Shown here in pieces: positions 8,187-16,054 of a stretch of DNA of 64,000 nt. The stretch comes from Agromyces sp. 3263 (GTDB taxonomy: Bacteria > Actinomycetota > Actinomycetes > Actinomycetales > Microbacteriaceae): assembly GCF_031456545.1 (NCBI RefSeq), contig NZ_JAVDUV010000001.1, positions 1,364,001-1,428,000 of the forward strand, given 5' to 3'. The translations under genes and the position numbers were made by a program. How positions within the stretch are numbered: position 1 is the first letter of the stretch; each line of letters opens with the position of its first letter. A model generated the notes under the pieces. It did no database searches. It was given only the letters and a program-made list of their open reading frames with translations, and was not told where the DNA came from.

Positions 8187-8393
8187 TCAGCCCTTCAGCA
8201 CCCGCAGTGCCGAACCCTTGTGGGCCGCCTTGGCGCCGGTCTGCTCGCTCTCCACGATGAACGCGGGATCGTCGTCGCTCGCGGTGAACTTCTGCCCCGC
8301 GAACTCGAAGTCCGACGTGCGCCGTTCGACGACGCGTCCGCTGGTGCGTCCCTGAGACGTCGCCCAGCTCACCCGATCGTGCACCGCGACCAT
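8187..8393 (-). CDS. DUF2945/HVA1 Tudor-like small protein
   Basis: 68 aa from ATG 8393. DRVSWATSQGRTSGRV followed by an acidic strand and HKGSALRVL fits the small SH3/Tudor-like fold known as hypervirulence-associated HVA1 (DUF2945). The family is short and single-domain, as here. Its molecular role is not settled. Lies 32 bp upstream of the gene ending at 7807 and probably shares its transcript. Confidence 0.8.
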   Translation of the reverse strand: MVAVHDRVSWATSQGRTSGRVVERRTSDFEFAGQKFTASDDDPAFIVESEQTGAKAAHKGSALRVLKG

Positions 8394-8470
8394 GCCTGCG
8401 CCTCTCGACCTGTGGGGCCGCGGGGTGCGGCCCTCGCCTCCGGGCAGCGTAGGGGATGCGGCATCCGGCC

Positions 8471-8917
8471 TCACCCCCTTGACGGCCAGACGTAGGGCAG
8501 GTCCGGCGGCACGTCGGCGGCAAGCGAGCCGTAGTACTCCGGATCCTTGCGGAGGAGGTTCGAACGGTGCGACCGGTGGAACTCCTCCGACCCGATCCAC
8601 GGGGGCAGCACGAACGCACCGGACCGATACGCCGCACGGTCGTCGGGAACCGTGTCGAGCGCCTCGAGCGTCTTCATGCGGCACGTGTCGGCATGGCCGC
8701 GACCGATCCACTCGTCGCAGATCGCGTCCTGGTAGGCCATGAGCGCGGGCCGGAACCCGCGCCACATCTTCACGACCGGATGATGCCGCCACCCGTACCC
8801 GGGCACCGTGAGCGCCCGCATCACCTGCAGAGTCTCCACGCGCTGCTTCCCGAGTCGCGTGGTGTCGAGCGCGGCGGCGCTGCGGGCGAAGTCGGCGAAC
8901 GGGAGGAAGGTCTGCAT
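8471..8917 (-). CDS. Pyrimidine-dimer DNA glycosylase-like protein (MSMEG_6728 type)
   Basis: 148 aa from ATG 8917 with GGGAGGGGG upstream. MQTFLPFADF, DTTRLGKQRVET and HPVVKMWRGF match the MSMEG_6728-like proteins distantly related to T4 endonuclease V (Pyr_excise). The N-terminal Thr/Arg/Gln-rich helix of the T4 enzyme carries the lyase nucleophile. Here the equivalent is DTTRLGKQR, but whether the protein cuts UV-damaged DNA is unproven. Same strand as the two short genes downstream. Confidence 0.75.
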   Translation of the reverse strand: MQTFLPFADFARSAAALDTTRLGKQRVETLQVMRALTVPGYGWRHHPVVKMWRGFRPALMAYQDAICDEWIGRGHADTCRMKTLEALDTVPDDRAAYRSGAFVLPPWIGSEEFHRSHRSNLLRKDPEYYGSLAADVPPDLPYVWPSRG

Positions 8918-8933
8918 GCATCCCCCTCCCATC

Positions 8934-8968
8934 GCCCGTCGGCCGTCGGCCGGCGCCCGTCGGCCGTC
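8934..8968 (+). repeat. Short GC-rich direct repeat
   Basis: CGCCCGTCGGCCGTC occurs at 8934-8948 and 8954-8968, 20 bp apart, in the divergent gap between the glycosylase-like gene and the secreted PxKF protein gene. Confidence 0.5.
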
Positions 8969-9145
8969 AGCCTAGGCGGGTCCGGATGCCCCGTGCCCGG
9001 GGTTGACGGAGGCTCTGCAGCACCTTGCCACCCGCACTGGGGCTCACTTCGGCCGAGGTCGAGGCGCTACGTTCGGGACAGTCCGTCGGCCGTACCCGCG
9101 CGCCCACGGCACCGAACAGACACCGAACCCGAATCGGAGAACGCA

Positions 9146-10744
9146 ATGAAGCGTTGGCAATCCACCCTTGCGGGCGCCGCCACGGCGGCCGCACTCATCG
9201 TCGGAGGAGGCGGGATCGCCTATGCCGACAACCTCGTCGTCGTCGACTCGCTCCAGGCGGACGTGAGCTCCATCTCACTCGGCAGCATCGCGTGCGGCAC
9301 GCCGGCGAGCGCCTCGGTCGACCTCAGGATGAAGCGCAACGGCAGCGACGAGGGCAAGAACGCCTTCGCGGACTCCGCGGTCGTGACGCTTTCTGCATCC
9401 ACGACGGAGGCGGCCCTGTCGGCCGGCGGCGGCCAGCTCGTGCTGCCGTCGAACTGGGAAGCCCTGGGCAACAACGTGCTGAGCGCCGCGGTGAAGTCCA
9501 CCATCAGCGTGACGTCGAACGTCGCCGGCCCCCACAGCGGCACCGTGACGTATTCAGCCGCCGGCCTGAACACCGACGGCAACACCATCACCCGCACCGA
9601 CAGCGTCGGCGTGACCTGGACGACCCTCTCCTGCGGCGTCCCCACCCCGGTCGACACCATCGCGCCGGTCGTCGTCCTCACCTGTCCCGGCGGGCTCGTC
9701 GAACGTGGGTCGAACGCCGTCGCCACCTGGGTGGCGAGTGACACGGGGGGATCCGGCCTCGCCGGCGCCTCGAGCGGCACGCTCGCGCTCGACACGTCGA
9801 TCTACGGCGCCCGGACCGCACTCGCGGTCGCGGGCTTGGTGAAGGACCTCGCCGACAACCCGTCGGCCGAAGCCTCCTGCGACTACTTCGTGACCGAGCA
9901 CACGCCCCCGGTCGTCGTGCTCACCTGCCCCACCGATGACGTGCTGCTCGGCTCGGTCGCCGAGGCGACGTGGGTGGCGACGGACGAAGCGGGCGGATCC
10001 GGCCTGGCCACCGGCGCGAGCGGCACGGTCCCGTTGAACACCGACGCCTACGGCCCGGCCACCGCGGTGGCTCCCGCCGGCACCGCCGTCGACAACGCCG
10101 GCAACGCGTCGGTCGCGGTCGAGTGCGACTACTTCGTGACCGAGCACACTCCCCCGGTCGTCGACCTCGTCTGCCCGGCAACGCCGCTGCTGCTCGGCTC
10201 GGTCGCCGAGGCGACGTGGACCGCCTACGATCCCACGCCGGGATCCGGCATCGCCGACGGGTACCCCACGAGCGGTTCGATCGTGCTCGACACCTCGGGC
10301 GTCGGCTCCAGGACCGCCACGGTCGCGGCCGGCACCGTGCAGGACAACGCAGGCAACACGTCGCTCGCCGTCGAGTGCGACTACTCGGTCGTGTACGACT
10401 TCGCCGGATTCTTCCGGCCGGTCGACATGGGCGGCGTCGTGAATTCGGTGAAGGCCGGCAGTGCCGTGCCGATCAAGTTCAGCCTGCACGGCAATCAGGG
10501 CCTCGACATCATCGCCGCCGGTTCGCCGACGCTCACGCTCACCGCGTGCACGGCGGGCGCCTCGGTCGACGCGATCGAGGAGACCGTGACGGCCGGCGGC
10601 AGCACCCTCACCTACGACGCGGTGGCGGGCCAGTACGTGTACGTCTGGAAGACGGTGAAGACGTGGGCGGGCAAGTGCGGCACCTTCGCGCTGACGCTCG
10701 ACGACGGCACGACGCACACGGCGAAGTTCACCTTCACGAAGTAG
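9146..10744 (+). CDS. Secreted Ig-like repeat protein with C-terminal PxKF domain
   Basis: 532 aa from ATG 9146 (GGAGA upstream). A signal peptide (MKRWQ, hydrophobic stretch, YADN) is followed by a unique domain of about 145 residues and three Ig/HYR-like repeats of 81-82 residues, each starting PVV(V/D)L(T/V)CP and ending CDY. The last 110 residues, with VNSVKAGSAVPIKFSLHG and GLDII, are a PxKF domain common at the C-termini of actinobacterial extracellular proteins. There is no LPXTG motif or C-terminal helix, so it is probably released or loosely held. A perfect hairpin terminator follows. Adhesion or matrix function is a guess. Confidence 0.85.
   Translation: MKRWQSTLAGAATAAALIVGGGGIAYADNLVVVDSLQADVSSISLGSIACGTPASASVDLRMKRNGSDEGKNAFADSAVVTLSASTTEAALSAGGGQLVLPSNWEALGNNVLSAAVKSTISVTSNVAGPHSGTVTYSAAGLNTDGNTITRTDSVGVTWTTLSCGVPTPVDTIAPVVVLTCPGGLVERGSNAVATWVASDTGGSGLAGASSGTLALDTSIYGARTALAVAGLVKDLADNPSAEASCDYFVTEHTPPVVVLTCPTDDVLLGSVAEATWVATDEAGGSGLATGASGTVPLNTDAYGPATAVAPAGTAVDNAGNASVAVECDYFVTEHTPPVVDLVCPATPLLLGSVAEATWTAYDPTPGSGIADGYPTSGSIVLDTSGVGSRTATVAAGTVQDNAGNTSLAVECDYSVVYDFAGFFRPVDMGGVVNSVKAGSAVPIKFSLHGNQGLDIIAAGSPTLTLTACTAGASVDAIEETVTAGGSTLTYDAVAGQYVYVWKTVKTWAGKCGTFALTLDDGTTHTAKFTFTK
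9665..10399 (+). repeat. Three in-frame Ig-like repeats, about 243-246 bp each
   Basis: Units start near 9665, 9908 and 10154. Units 2 and 3 are identical over 31 bp (9943-9973 and 10189-10219), and the junctions at 9881 and 10127 share a block coding DYFVTEHT, showing recent duplication or gene conversion within the gene. Confidence 0.85.
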
Positions 10745-10769
10745 CGGCACGGCACCACCAGCACGGCAG

Positions 10770-10806
10770 CACGGAGGGCCGGGAGCATCGCTCCCGGCCC
10801 TCCGTG
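10770..10806 (+). terminator. Perfect 16-bp stem terminator
   Basis: Positions 10770-10785 pair perfectly with 10791-10806 (CACGGAGGGCC with GGCCCTCCGTG) around loop CATCG. It lies 25 bp after the PxKF gene and 17 bp before the end of the convergent GH3 gene, so it may serve both. Confidence 0.85.
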
Positions 10807-10823
10807 TCTCCGTCCGCCTTGCG

Positions 10824-13127
10824 CTACGCCTGCGCGTTCGACGCGGCCAGCAGCTGCTCGACCTGCTCGCGGCCCAGGCCCATGCCGGGGAACGAGGCGA
10901 GCCGCCCGATCGGGAAGGACTCCATCATCTTGAACAGGCCGGGGTCGGCCATGAGCCCTGCGGTCTCGCCGTCGCCGAGCGCCGACATGGCCTGCATGAT
11001 GTACTGCGACGCGACCGGGTGGGCGAGAAGCTCGCCGATCGACGAGTTCATGGTGAGCGGCACGCGCACGGCGTCGCCCTCGACGTCAACCGACACGGTC
11101 GCGCGGATGTCGCGGCTCGACGCCGCGACGTCGACCGAGTAGGCGCCGCCCTCGACGACCCAGCGGTCCACTCGCGTGTCCCAGTAGGCGAGGTCGGCGC
11201 GCCGCACGTGCACCTCGACCTCACGGGACTCGCCCACGTCGAGCGCCACCTTCGCGAACCCCTTGAGCTCGCGCGGCGCGCGCACGACCGCGGATCCGGG
11301 CAGCGACGTGTAGACCTGCACGACCTCGGCGCCGGCCCGGTCGCCCGAGTTCGTCACCGTCACGCGAATCGTGAGCCCCGAGCCATCCGCTGACACCGAG
11401 GCATCCGAGTAGTCGAATGTCGTGTACGAGAGGCCGTGCCCGAACGGGTACGACACGTCGAAGTCGCGCGCGTCGTACCAGCGGTACCCCACGAAGAGCC
11501 CCTCGCCGTAGCGCACGTGCGAGTGCTCGCCCGGGAAGTCGAGGTACGCGGGGCTGTCGGCGAGCCGCACCGGGATCGTCTCGGCGAGCCGCGCCGAAGG
11601 GTTCACGACGCCGTAGAGCACGTCAGCCACGGCCCCGCCGCCGGCCTGGCCGAGTAGCCACCCCTCGACGATCGCGGGCACCCGGTCCGCGAGGCCCGAC
11701 AGGCGCACCACGCCGCCGTTCGACAGCACCACGACGGTGCGGGGGTTCGCGGCGATGACCGCGTCGGCGAGCTCGAGCTGCGCGGCAGGCAGCTCGATGT
11801 CGTCGCGGTCGAAGCCCTCGGACTCGAGCGCGGCGGGCACGCCGAGGAAGAGCAGCACCGTCTCGGCAGCGGATGCCGCGGCGACGGCCTCGGCCGTGAG
11901 CTCCTCGGAGATCGCGCCGTCGTCGCCGTAGCCAGGCGCGAACGGCAGCTCGGCGCCGGCGACCGCGCGCAGCTCGTCGAGCGCGTTGTCGAGGCGGGTC
12001 GGGTTGATCTGCGACGATCCGGCGCCCTGGTAGCGCGGCGTGCGCGCGAGCTCGCCGATGACGGCGACGGCGGTGCCCACTCCTGCGGGTCCGGGGGTGA
12101 GCGGCAGCACGCCGTCGTCGTTCTTCAGCAGCACGATCGATGCGGCGGCCACCTCTCGGGCGAGCGCGTGGTGGGCGTCGGCGTCGTACGCGGCATCCGC
12201 CTTCGCACCGCGCACCGCCTTCTGCACCAGCTCGACGTTGCGGCGGGCGGCCGTGTCGAGCAGGCGCTCGTCGAGCACGCCCGACCGCACGGCGGCAACG
12301 AGCTGGGCATCCGTGCGACCCTCGCTCGACGGCATCTCGAGGTCGAGGCCGGCGGCGAGCCCGGTGACGCGGTCGTTCACGGCGCCCCAGTCCGAAACGA
12401 CGAGGCCCTCGAAGCCCCACTCGTCGCGGAGCACCTTCGTGAGCAGCCACGGGTCCTCGGAGGTGTACACGCCGTTGAGCCGGTTGTAGGAGCACATCAC
12501 GGTCCAGGGCTGCTCGTCCTCGACGACGCGCTGGAACCCACGCAGGTAGATCTCCCGGAGCGGACGCTCGTCGATGTCGGCCGAGACGCGCATGCGGTCG
12601 GCCTCCTGGTTGTTCGCCGCGAAGTGCTTCAGCGATGCGCCGATGCCCTGCGACTGCAGTCCGCGCACGAGCGCGGAGCCGAGCACGCCCGACACGATCG
12701 GGTCCTCGGAGAGGTACTCGAAGTTGCGACCGCACAGCGGCGAGCGCTTGATGTTGATGCCGGGGCCGAGCAGCACGCCCACCTGCTCGGCCAGTGACTC
12801 CTCGCCGAGGGCGACGCCGACGCGCTCGAGCAGCTCGGGGTCGAACGACGAGCCGAGCGCGACGGCCGGCGGGAAGCACGTGGCGGGCACGCTGTCGCCG
12901 ATGCCGAGGTGGTCGCTGCTGGCACGCTGCTTGCGCACGCCGTGCGGCCCGTCCGTCAGCATGATGGCCGGCAGGCCGACGCGCTCGACGGGCTTCGTGG
13001 TCCAGAAGCTCGCGCCGCTCGTGAGCGAGGCCTTCTCCTCGAGGGTGAGGTCGGCCACGAGATCGGCGGCGCTTCGGTCGATGGCGGATGCCGCGGCATC
13101 CGTCGCCGGGTTCAGGGTGTCGGTCAT
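10824..13127 (-). CDS. Glycoside hydrolase family 3 beta-glucosidase-like enzyme
   Basis: 767 aa from ATG 13127. N-terminal barrel with MLTDGPHGVRKQ, KHFAANNQE and the nucleophile motif VVSDWG (Asp about 246), a second alpha/beta domain with FLGVPAALESEGFDR, then an FnIII-like domain (PFGHGLSYTTFDYS through VEVHVRRADLAYWD). There is no signal peptide, so it acts inside the cell on imported glucosides or xylosides. Its ATG overlaps the stop of the PAP2 gene (ATGA), indicating translational coupling in an MFS-PAP2-GH3 operon. It ends with a short extra C-terminal helical tail. Confidence 0.93.
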   Translation of the reverse strand: MTDTLNPATDAAASAIDRSAADLVADLTLEEKASLTSGASFWTTKPVERVGLPAIMLTDGPHGVRKQRASSDHLGIGDSVPATCFPPAVALGSSFDPELLERVGVALGEESLAEQVGVLLGPGINIKRSPLCGRNFEYLSEDPIVSGVLGSALVRGLQSQGIGASLKHFAANNQEADRMRVSADIDERPLREIYLRGFQRVVEDEQPWTVMCSYNRLNGVYTSEDPWLLTKVLRDEWGFEGLVVSDWGAVNDRVTGLAAGLDLEMPSSEGRTDAQLVAAVRSGVLDERLLDTAARRNVELVQKAVRGAKADAAYDADAHHALAREVAAASIVLLKNDDGVLPLTPGPAGVGTAVAVIGELARTPRYQGAGSSQINPTRLDNALDELRAVAGAELPFAPGYGDDGAISEELTAEAVAAASAAETVLLFLGVPAALESEGFDRDDIELPAAQLELADAVIAANPRTVVVLSNGGVVRLSGLADRVPAIVEGWLLGQAGGGAVADVLYGVVNPSARLAETIPVRLADSPAYLDFPGEHSHVRYGEGLFVGYRWYDARDFDVSYPFGHGLSYTTFDYSDASVSADGSGLTIRVTVTNSGDRAGAEVVQVYTSLPGSAVVRAPRELKGFAKVALDVGESREVEVHVRRADLAYWDTRVDRWVVEGGAYSVDVAASSRDIRATVSVDVEGDAVRVPLTMNSSIGELLAHPVASQYIMQAMSALGDGETAGLMADPGLFKMMESFPIGRLASFPGMGLGREQVEQLLAASNAQA

Positions 13128-13903
13128 GATGCTCCTTCGTGTGCCGGTGATTCGATCCTCCGCCGGAAGAGGGGCTTCGCGTAGTCCTTCTCGAGGAGCG
13201 TCGAGAACGCCCACCAGAGGACCAGGGTGGCGGATGCTCCGCCGATGACGCCGAACACGGCGTCCGAGAACCAGTGCGCGTTGATGAGGGTGCGCTGCCA
13301 GACCATGCCGAGGGCGGTGAGCCCGCCGACGATCCACCACGCGAGCCGCTTCGAGGGCGGCAGCACGGCGGCGACCGCGACGAGCAGGATGCCCGCGCTG
13401 ACCGCATGCCCCGACGGGAATGAACCGTGGTCGACCGAGAAGAGCGGGCCGAACAGGCCGTTCCCGAGGTCGTCCGCCGGCCGCGGCCGGTCGACGAGGT
13501 TCTTGGTGAGCTGCGAGACGACCAGCGTTCCGCCGAGCTCGGCGGCCAGGAAGAACAGGGCGGAGCGCCAGCGACGGATCGCGAACAGCCACGCCGGGAC
13601 GAGCAGGATCGTGAGCACCGCGCCGGGGAGCTCGCCGAGGTGCTGGAACGCCATGGGCACGACCCACGACACCTGCTCGAGCGCGCTCGCGCCGACGAGG
13701 CGGCGCCACGCGTCGTCGAGCGGCTGGGTGAGCGGCGCATCCACGTCCTGGAGCACCGTGAGCCCGAAGGCCACGAACAGCGCGAGTCCGACGAGTCCGG
13801 TGACGAGCAGGGCGCGGGGCCTCGCCGGGCGGGTCCGCGGGGCGGCCGGTGCGGATGCCGCGGCGGCCTCGGTCAGCGCGGGCGCCCCCGCGGCATCCGG
13901 CAC
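13124..13903 (-). CDS. PAP2-family membrane phosphatase
   Basis: 259 aa from GTG 13903. About six membrane helices with the three PAP2 motifs: KNLVDRPRP, the PSGH motif (GSFPSGHAVSAG) and the R-x5-H-x3-D block (QRTLINAHWFSD). Members remove phosphate from lipid phosphates such as undecaprenyl pyrophosphate or phosphatidate. It lies one base after the MFS gene stop and overlaps the GH3 start by four bases. Membership in a sugar-use operon is unusual for this family and its substrate here is not evident. Confidence 0.88.
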   Translation of the reverse strand: MPDAAGAPALTEAAAASAPAAPRTRPARPRALLVTGLVGLALFVAFGLTVLQDVDAPLTQPLDDAWRRLVGASALEQVSWVVPMAFQHLGELPGAVLTILLVPAWLFAIRRWRSALFFLAAELGGTLVVSQLTKNLVDRPRPADDLGNGLFGPLFSVDHGSFPSGHAVSAGILLVAVAAVLPPSKRLAWWIVGGLTALGMVWQRTLINAHWFSDAVFGVIGGASATLVLWWAFSTLLEKDYAKPLFRRRIESPAHEGAS

Positions 13904-13904
13904 G

Positions 13905-15221
13905 TTACTTCACCGCCTTGATCGGCCAGACGGCGAACGCCCCGAGCACCGAGAGCACGATGCCGACGGGGAACAGGCCGGTGTACCCGAACGAGAGCAC
14001 GATGGCGCCGGCGACGCCGGGCGCGAGGGTCTGGGGCAGGGTGGCGGCGATGTTGACGACGCCGAGGTCCTTCGCGAACGACTTCGCCGACGGCAGCACC
14101 TCGCTCATGAGCGCCGTGTCGACCGCCTGGAACATGCCGAAGCCGAGGCCCGCGATGAACGTCATGATCATCCAGGCGGTGAGGTCGGGCCAGGCCCACG
14201 GCAGCAGGAACGCGAGGCCGGTGACGGCCGACGAGGCGAAGACGAAGGGCTTGCGGCGGCCGACCCGGTCGGAGATGGGGCCCGATGCGACGGTCGCGAT
14301 GAGGATGCCGGCGAGGCTGATGAGGCCGAGCACGGGGATGACCGAGCCGGGCTCGGCGACGCCGAAGTAGTCGGTGAGCAGGAAGAACTGGTAGCCCGTC
14401 ACCGCGAAGTAACCGGTGTAGAGCAGCAGGCGACCCGTGAACGCCCAGAAGAAGTCGGGGTGCTTGACCGGGCTGACCCAGAAGGTGCGGAGGAAGTCGG
14501 CGAAGCGGAAGGGCTCGGGCTCGAGCTCCTTCGACGAGTAGTCGGGGTTGAAGACGATGAAGAGCGTGAGGAGGACGAGCGACAGCACCGCGAAGGTCAC
14601 GTAGCCGGCGGCGATGCTGCCGAGGAAGACGGACGCGACGATCTGGCCGCCGAGGGCGCCCACCATCAGGCCGATGCCGGAGAGCGCGGCGAAGGTGCCA
14701 CGCCGCTTGAGCGGCACGCGGTCGGGCATGACCGCGCTGAGGGGGCCTTGCGCGAAGTTGTACGTGATCTGCACGAGGGTCCACGCGATGACGACACCGA
14801 CGAGGCTGTTCGCGAAGGCGAGGCCGACGAGCGCGAGGCCGCCGGCGAGCGAGCCGAGGAAGATCCACGGCGCCCGGCGCCCGAACCTGGAGCGCGTGCG
14901 GTCGGAGATCTGGCCGGCGATCGGCTGGGCGAGCATGGAGAAGAACGCGCCGATCGTCATCACCACGGCGAGGTTCGCGACCTTGTCGGCCTCGCCGAAC
15001 TGCGCGGTGATCTGCGCAGGGAGGAGGATGCCGGGCACCGCTCCCCAGATGAGGAAGATGCCGAGGTTCGCGGGGATGATCCAGCCGAGGAGGCGGCCGA
15101 TGCCCTTGATCGGAGCGGGCGGATCCTCGTTGCCCGTGGCCTCCTCGAAGAACGCGACGGGCTCGTCGAGCTCGTCGGGGCGGGAATCGGCAGCGGGTTG
15201 GGGGGTCGACGCCATCGCCAT
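13905..15221 (-). CDS. MFS sugar transporter (GPH/SLC45-like)
   Basis: 438 aa from ATG 15221 (GAGAGGA upstream; a second ATG lies two codons later). Twelve hydrophobic helices. The loop after helix 2, GQISDRTRSRFGRRAPW, is typical of sucrose/glycoside-type MFS carriers, and GPISDRVGRRKP marks the second half. First gene of the operon with PAP2 and GH3, so it likely brings in the glycoside that GH3 cleaves. A 23-bp candidate TetR operator lies in its promoter. Confidence 0.88.
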   Translation of the reverse strand: MAMASTPQPAADSRPDELDEPVAFFEEATGNEDPPAPIKGIGRLLGWIIPANLGIFLIWGAVPGILLPAQITAQFGEADKVANLAVVMTIGAFFSMLAQPIAGQISDRTRSRFGRRAPWIFLGSLAGGLALVGLAFANSLVGVVIAWTLVQITYNFAQGPLSAVMPDRVPLKRRGTFAALSGIGLMVGALGGQIVASVFLGSIAAGYVTFAVLSLVLLTLFIVFNPDYSSKELEPEPFRFADFLRTFWVSPVKHPDFFWAFTGRLLLYTGYFAVTGYQFFLLTDYFGVAEPGSVIPVLGLISLAGILIATVASGPISDRVGRRKPFVFASSAVTGLAFLLPWAWPDLTAWMIMTFIAGLGFGMFQAVDTALMSEVLPSAKSFAKDLGVVNIAATLPQTLAPGVAGAIVLSFGYTGLFPVGIVLSVLGAFAVWPIKAVK

Positions 15222-15257
15222 CGGGGGAATCCTCTCGGGTCTCAGCACTGAGTGGGC

Positions 15258-15280
15258 AAAACCATACATCGCTCGGTTTT
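15258..15280. promoter_or_regulatory. Candidate TetR operator, site 1
   Basis: On the minus strand the 23-mer begins AAAACCGAGCGA and ends GGTTTT. AAAACC/GGTTTT arms are spaced by 11 bp. It sits in the 91-bp divergent promoter between the MFS operon and tetR, and matches site 2 at 15984-16006 in 16 of 23 positions. Confidence 0.6.
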
Positions 15281-15300
15281 CATTTGCAACAGCGGTTCCG

Positions 15301-15306
15301 TACCAT
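15301..15306 (+). promoter_or_regulatory. -10 box TACCAT, leaderless tetR
   Basis: TACCAT ends 6 nt before the ATG of the TetR gene, which has no Shine-Dalgarno. Confidence 0.5.
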
Positions 15307-15312
15307 GCAGGT

Positions 15313-15894
15313 ATGGCACGCAGGGGTTCGTACGCGAAGGGCGTGGCGAAGCGCGAGGAGATCCTCACGACCGCGCTCGACGTCATCGCCCGCAACGGCT
15401 ATCGACGCACCTCGGTGCGCGAGCTCGCCGACGCGGTCGGCCTCAGCCAGGCCGGCCTCCTGCACTACTTCTCGTCGAAGGAGGAGCTCTTCCAGGAGAT
15501 CCTCCGCAAGCGCGACGAGGTCGACACGGGCGGATTCGTCGACAACGACCTCGAGCACCCGGTCGAGGGCTTCTTCGGGGTCATCCGGCACAACTCCGAG
15601 GTGCCGGGCCTCGTGCAGCTCTACGCCCAGGTGTCCACCGAGGCGTGTGATCCCGACCATCCGGCGCACGCGTTCTTCGTCGACCGGTACAACCAGTTCC
15701 GTGGCGTGTTCAGCACGCTCGTGCGCGACGAGCAGGCCGCCGGCAACGTCGACCCGAGCCTCGACGCCGACCGCATCGCCAACCTCTTCCTCGCCGCGGC
15801 CGACGGCCTGCAGACCCAGTGGATGCTCGACCCGTCGATCGACATGGCCGATCACGTCGCCTATCTCTGGCAGCTCGTCACGCGGAAGGCCTGA
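15313..15894 (+). CDS. TetR-family transcriptional regulator
   Basis: 193 aa from ATG 15313. The N-terminal helix-turn-helix is clear (KREEILTTALDVIARNGYRR, VRELADAVGLSQAGLLHYF). The C-terminal helical ligand domain follows. Divergent from the MFS-PAP2-GH3 operon and 160 bp upstream of the carboxylesterase gene. Similar 23-bp sites lie in both promoters, so it probably represses the operon, itself and the esterase until a glycoside or aglycone-type inducer binds. The transcript seems leaderless. Confidence 0.9.
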   Translation: MARRGSYAKGVAKREEILTTALDVIARNGYRRTSVRELADAVGLSQAGLLHYFSSKEELFQEILRKRDEVDTGGFVDNDLEHPVEGFFGVIRHNSEVPGLVQLYAQVSTEACDPDHPAHAFFVDRYNQFRGVFSTLVRDEQAAGNVDPSLDADRIANLFLAAADGLQTQWMLDPSIDMADHVAYLWQLVTRKA

Positions 15895-15983
15895 GCGAAT
15901 GCCACGCGGCAGCAGCTCCCGACGCGAGCGCGGCCGCATCCGATACCCGTGGTTGAGTTCGCGGTCCGCATCTCCCATACTTG

Positions 15984-16006
15984 ATTCCCAAGCGTCACTC
16001 GGTTTT
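15984..16006. promoter_or_regulatory. Candidate TetR operator, site 2
   Basis: The minus-strand 23-mer starts AAAACCGAGTGA, sharing AAAACCGAG, the central GA and TGG with site 1. It overlaps a perfect palindrome CGGTTTTCAAACCG (16000-16013). It lies 49 bp upstream of the carboxylesterase ATG. Confidence 0.55.
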
Positions 16007-16054
16007 CAAACCGGGACATCCGCCCCAACGAAGCGTGCGTGAGGAGCTGCCGTC

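Noticed and set aside
15984..16013. Terminator after tetR formed by CGGTTTTCAAACCG
   Set aside because: The stem is only 6 bp with a 2-nt centre and lies 90-119 bp after the stop; its match to the other operator makes a binding site likelier.
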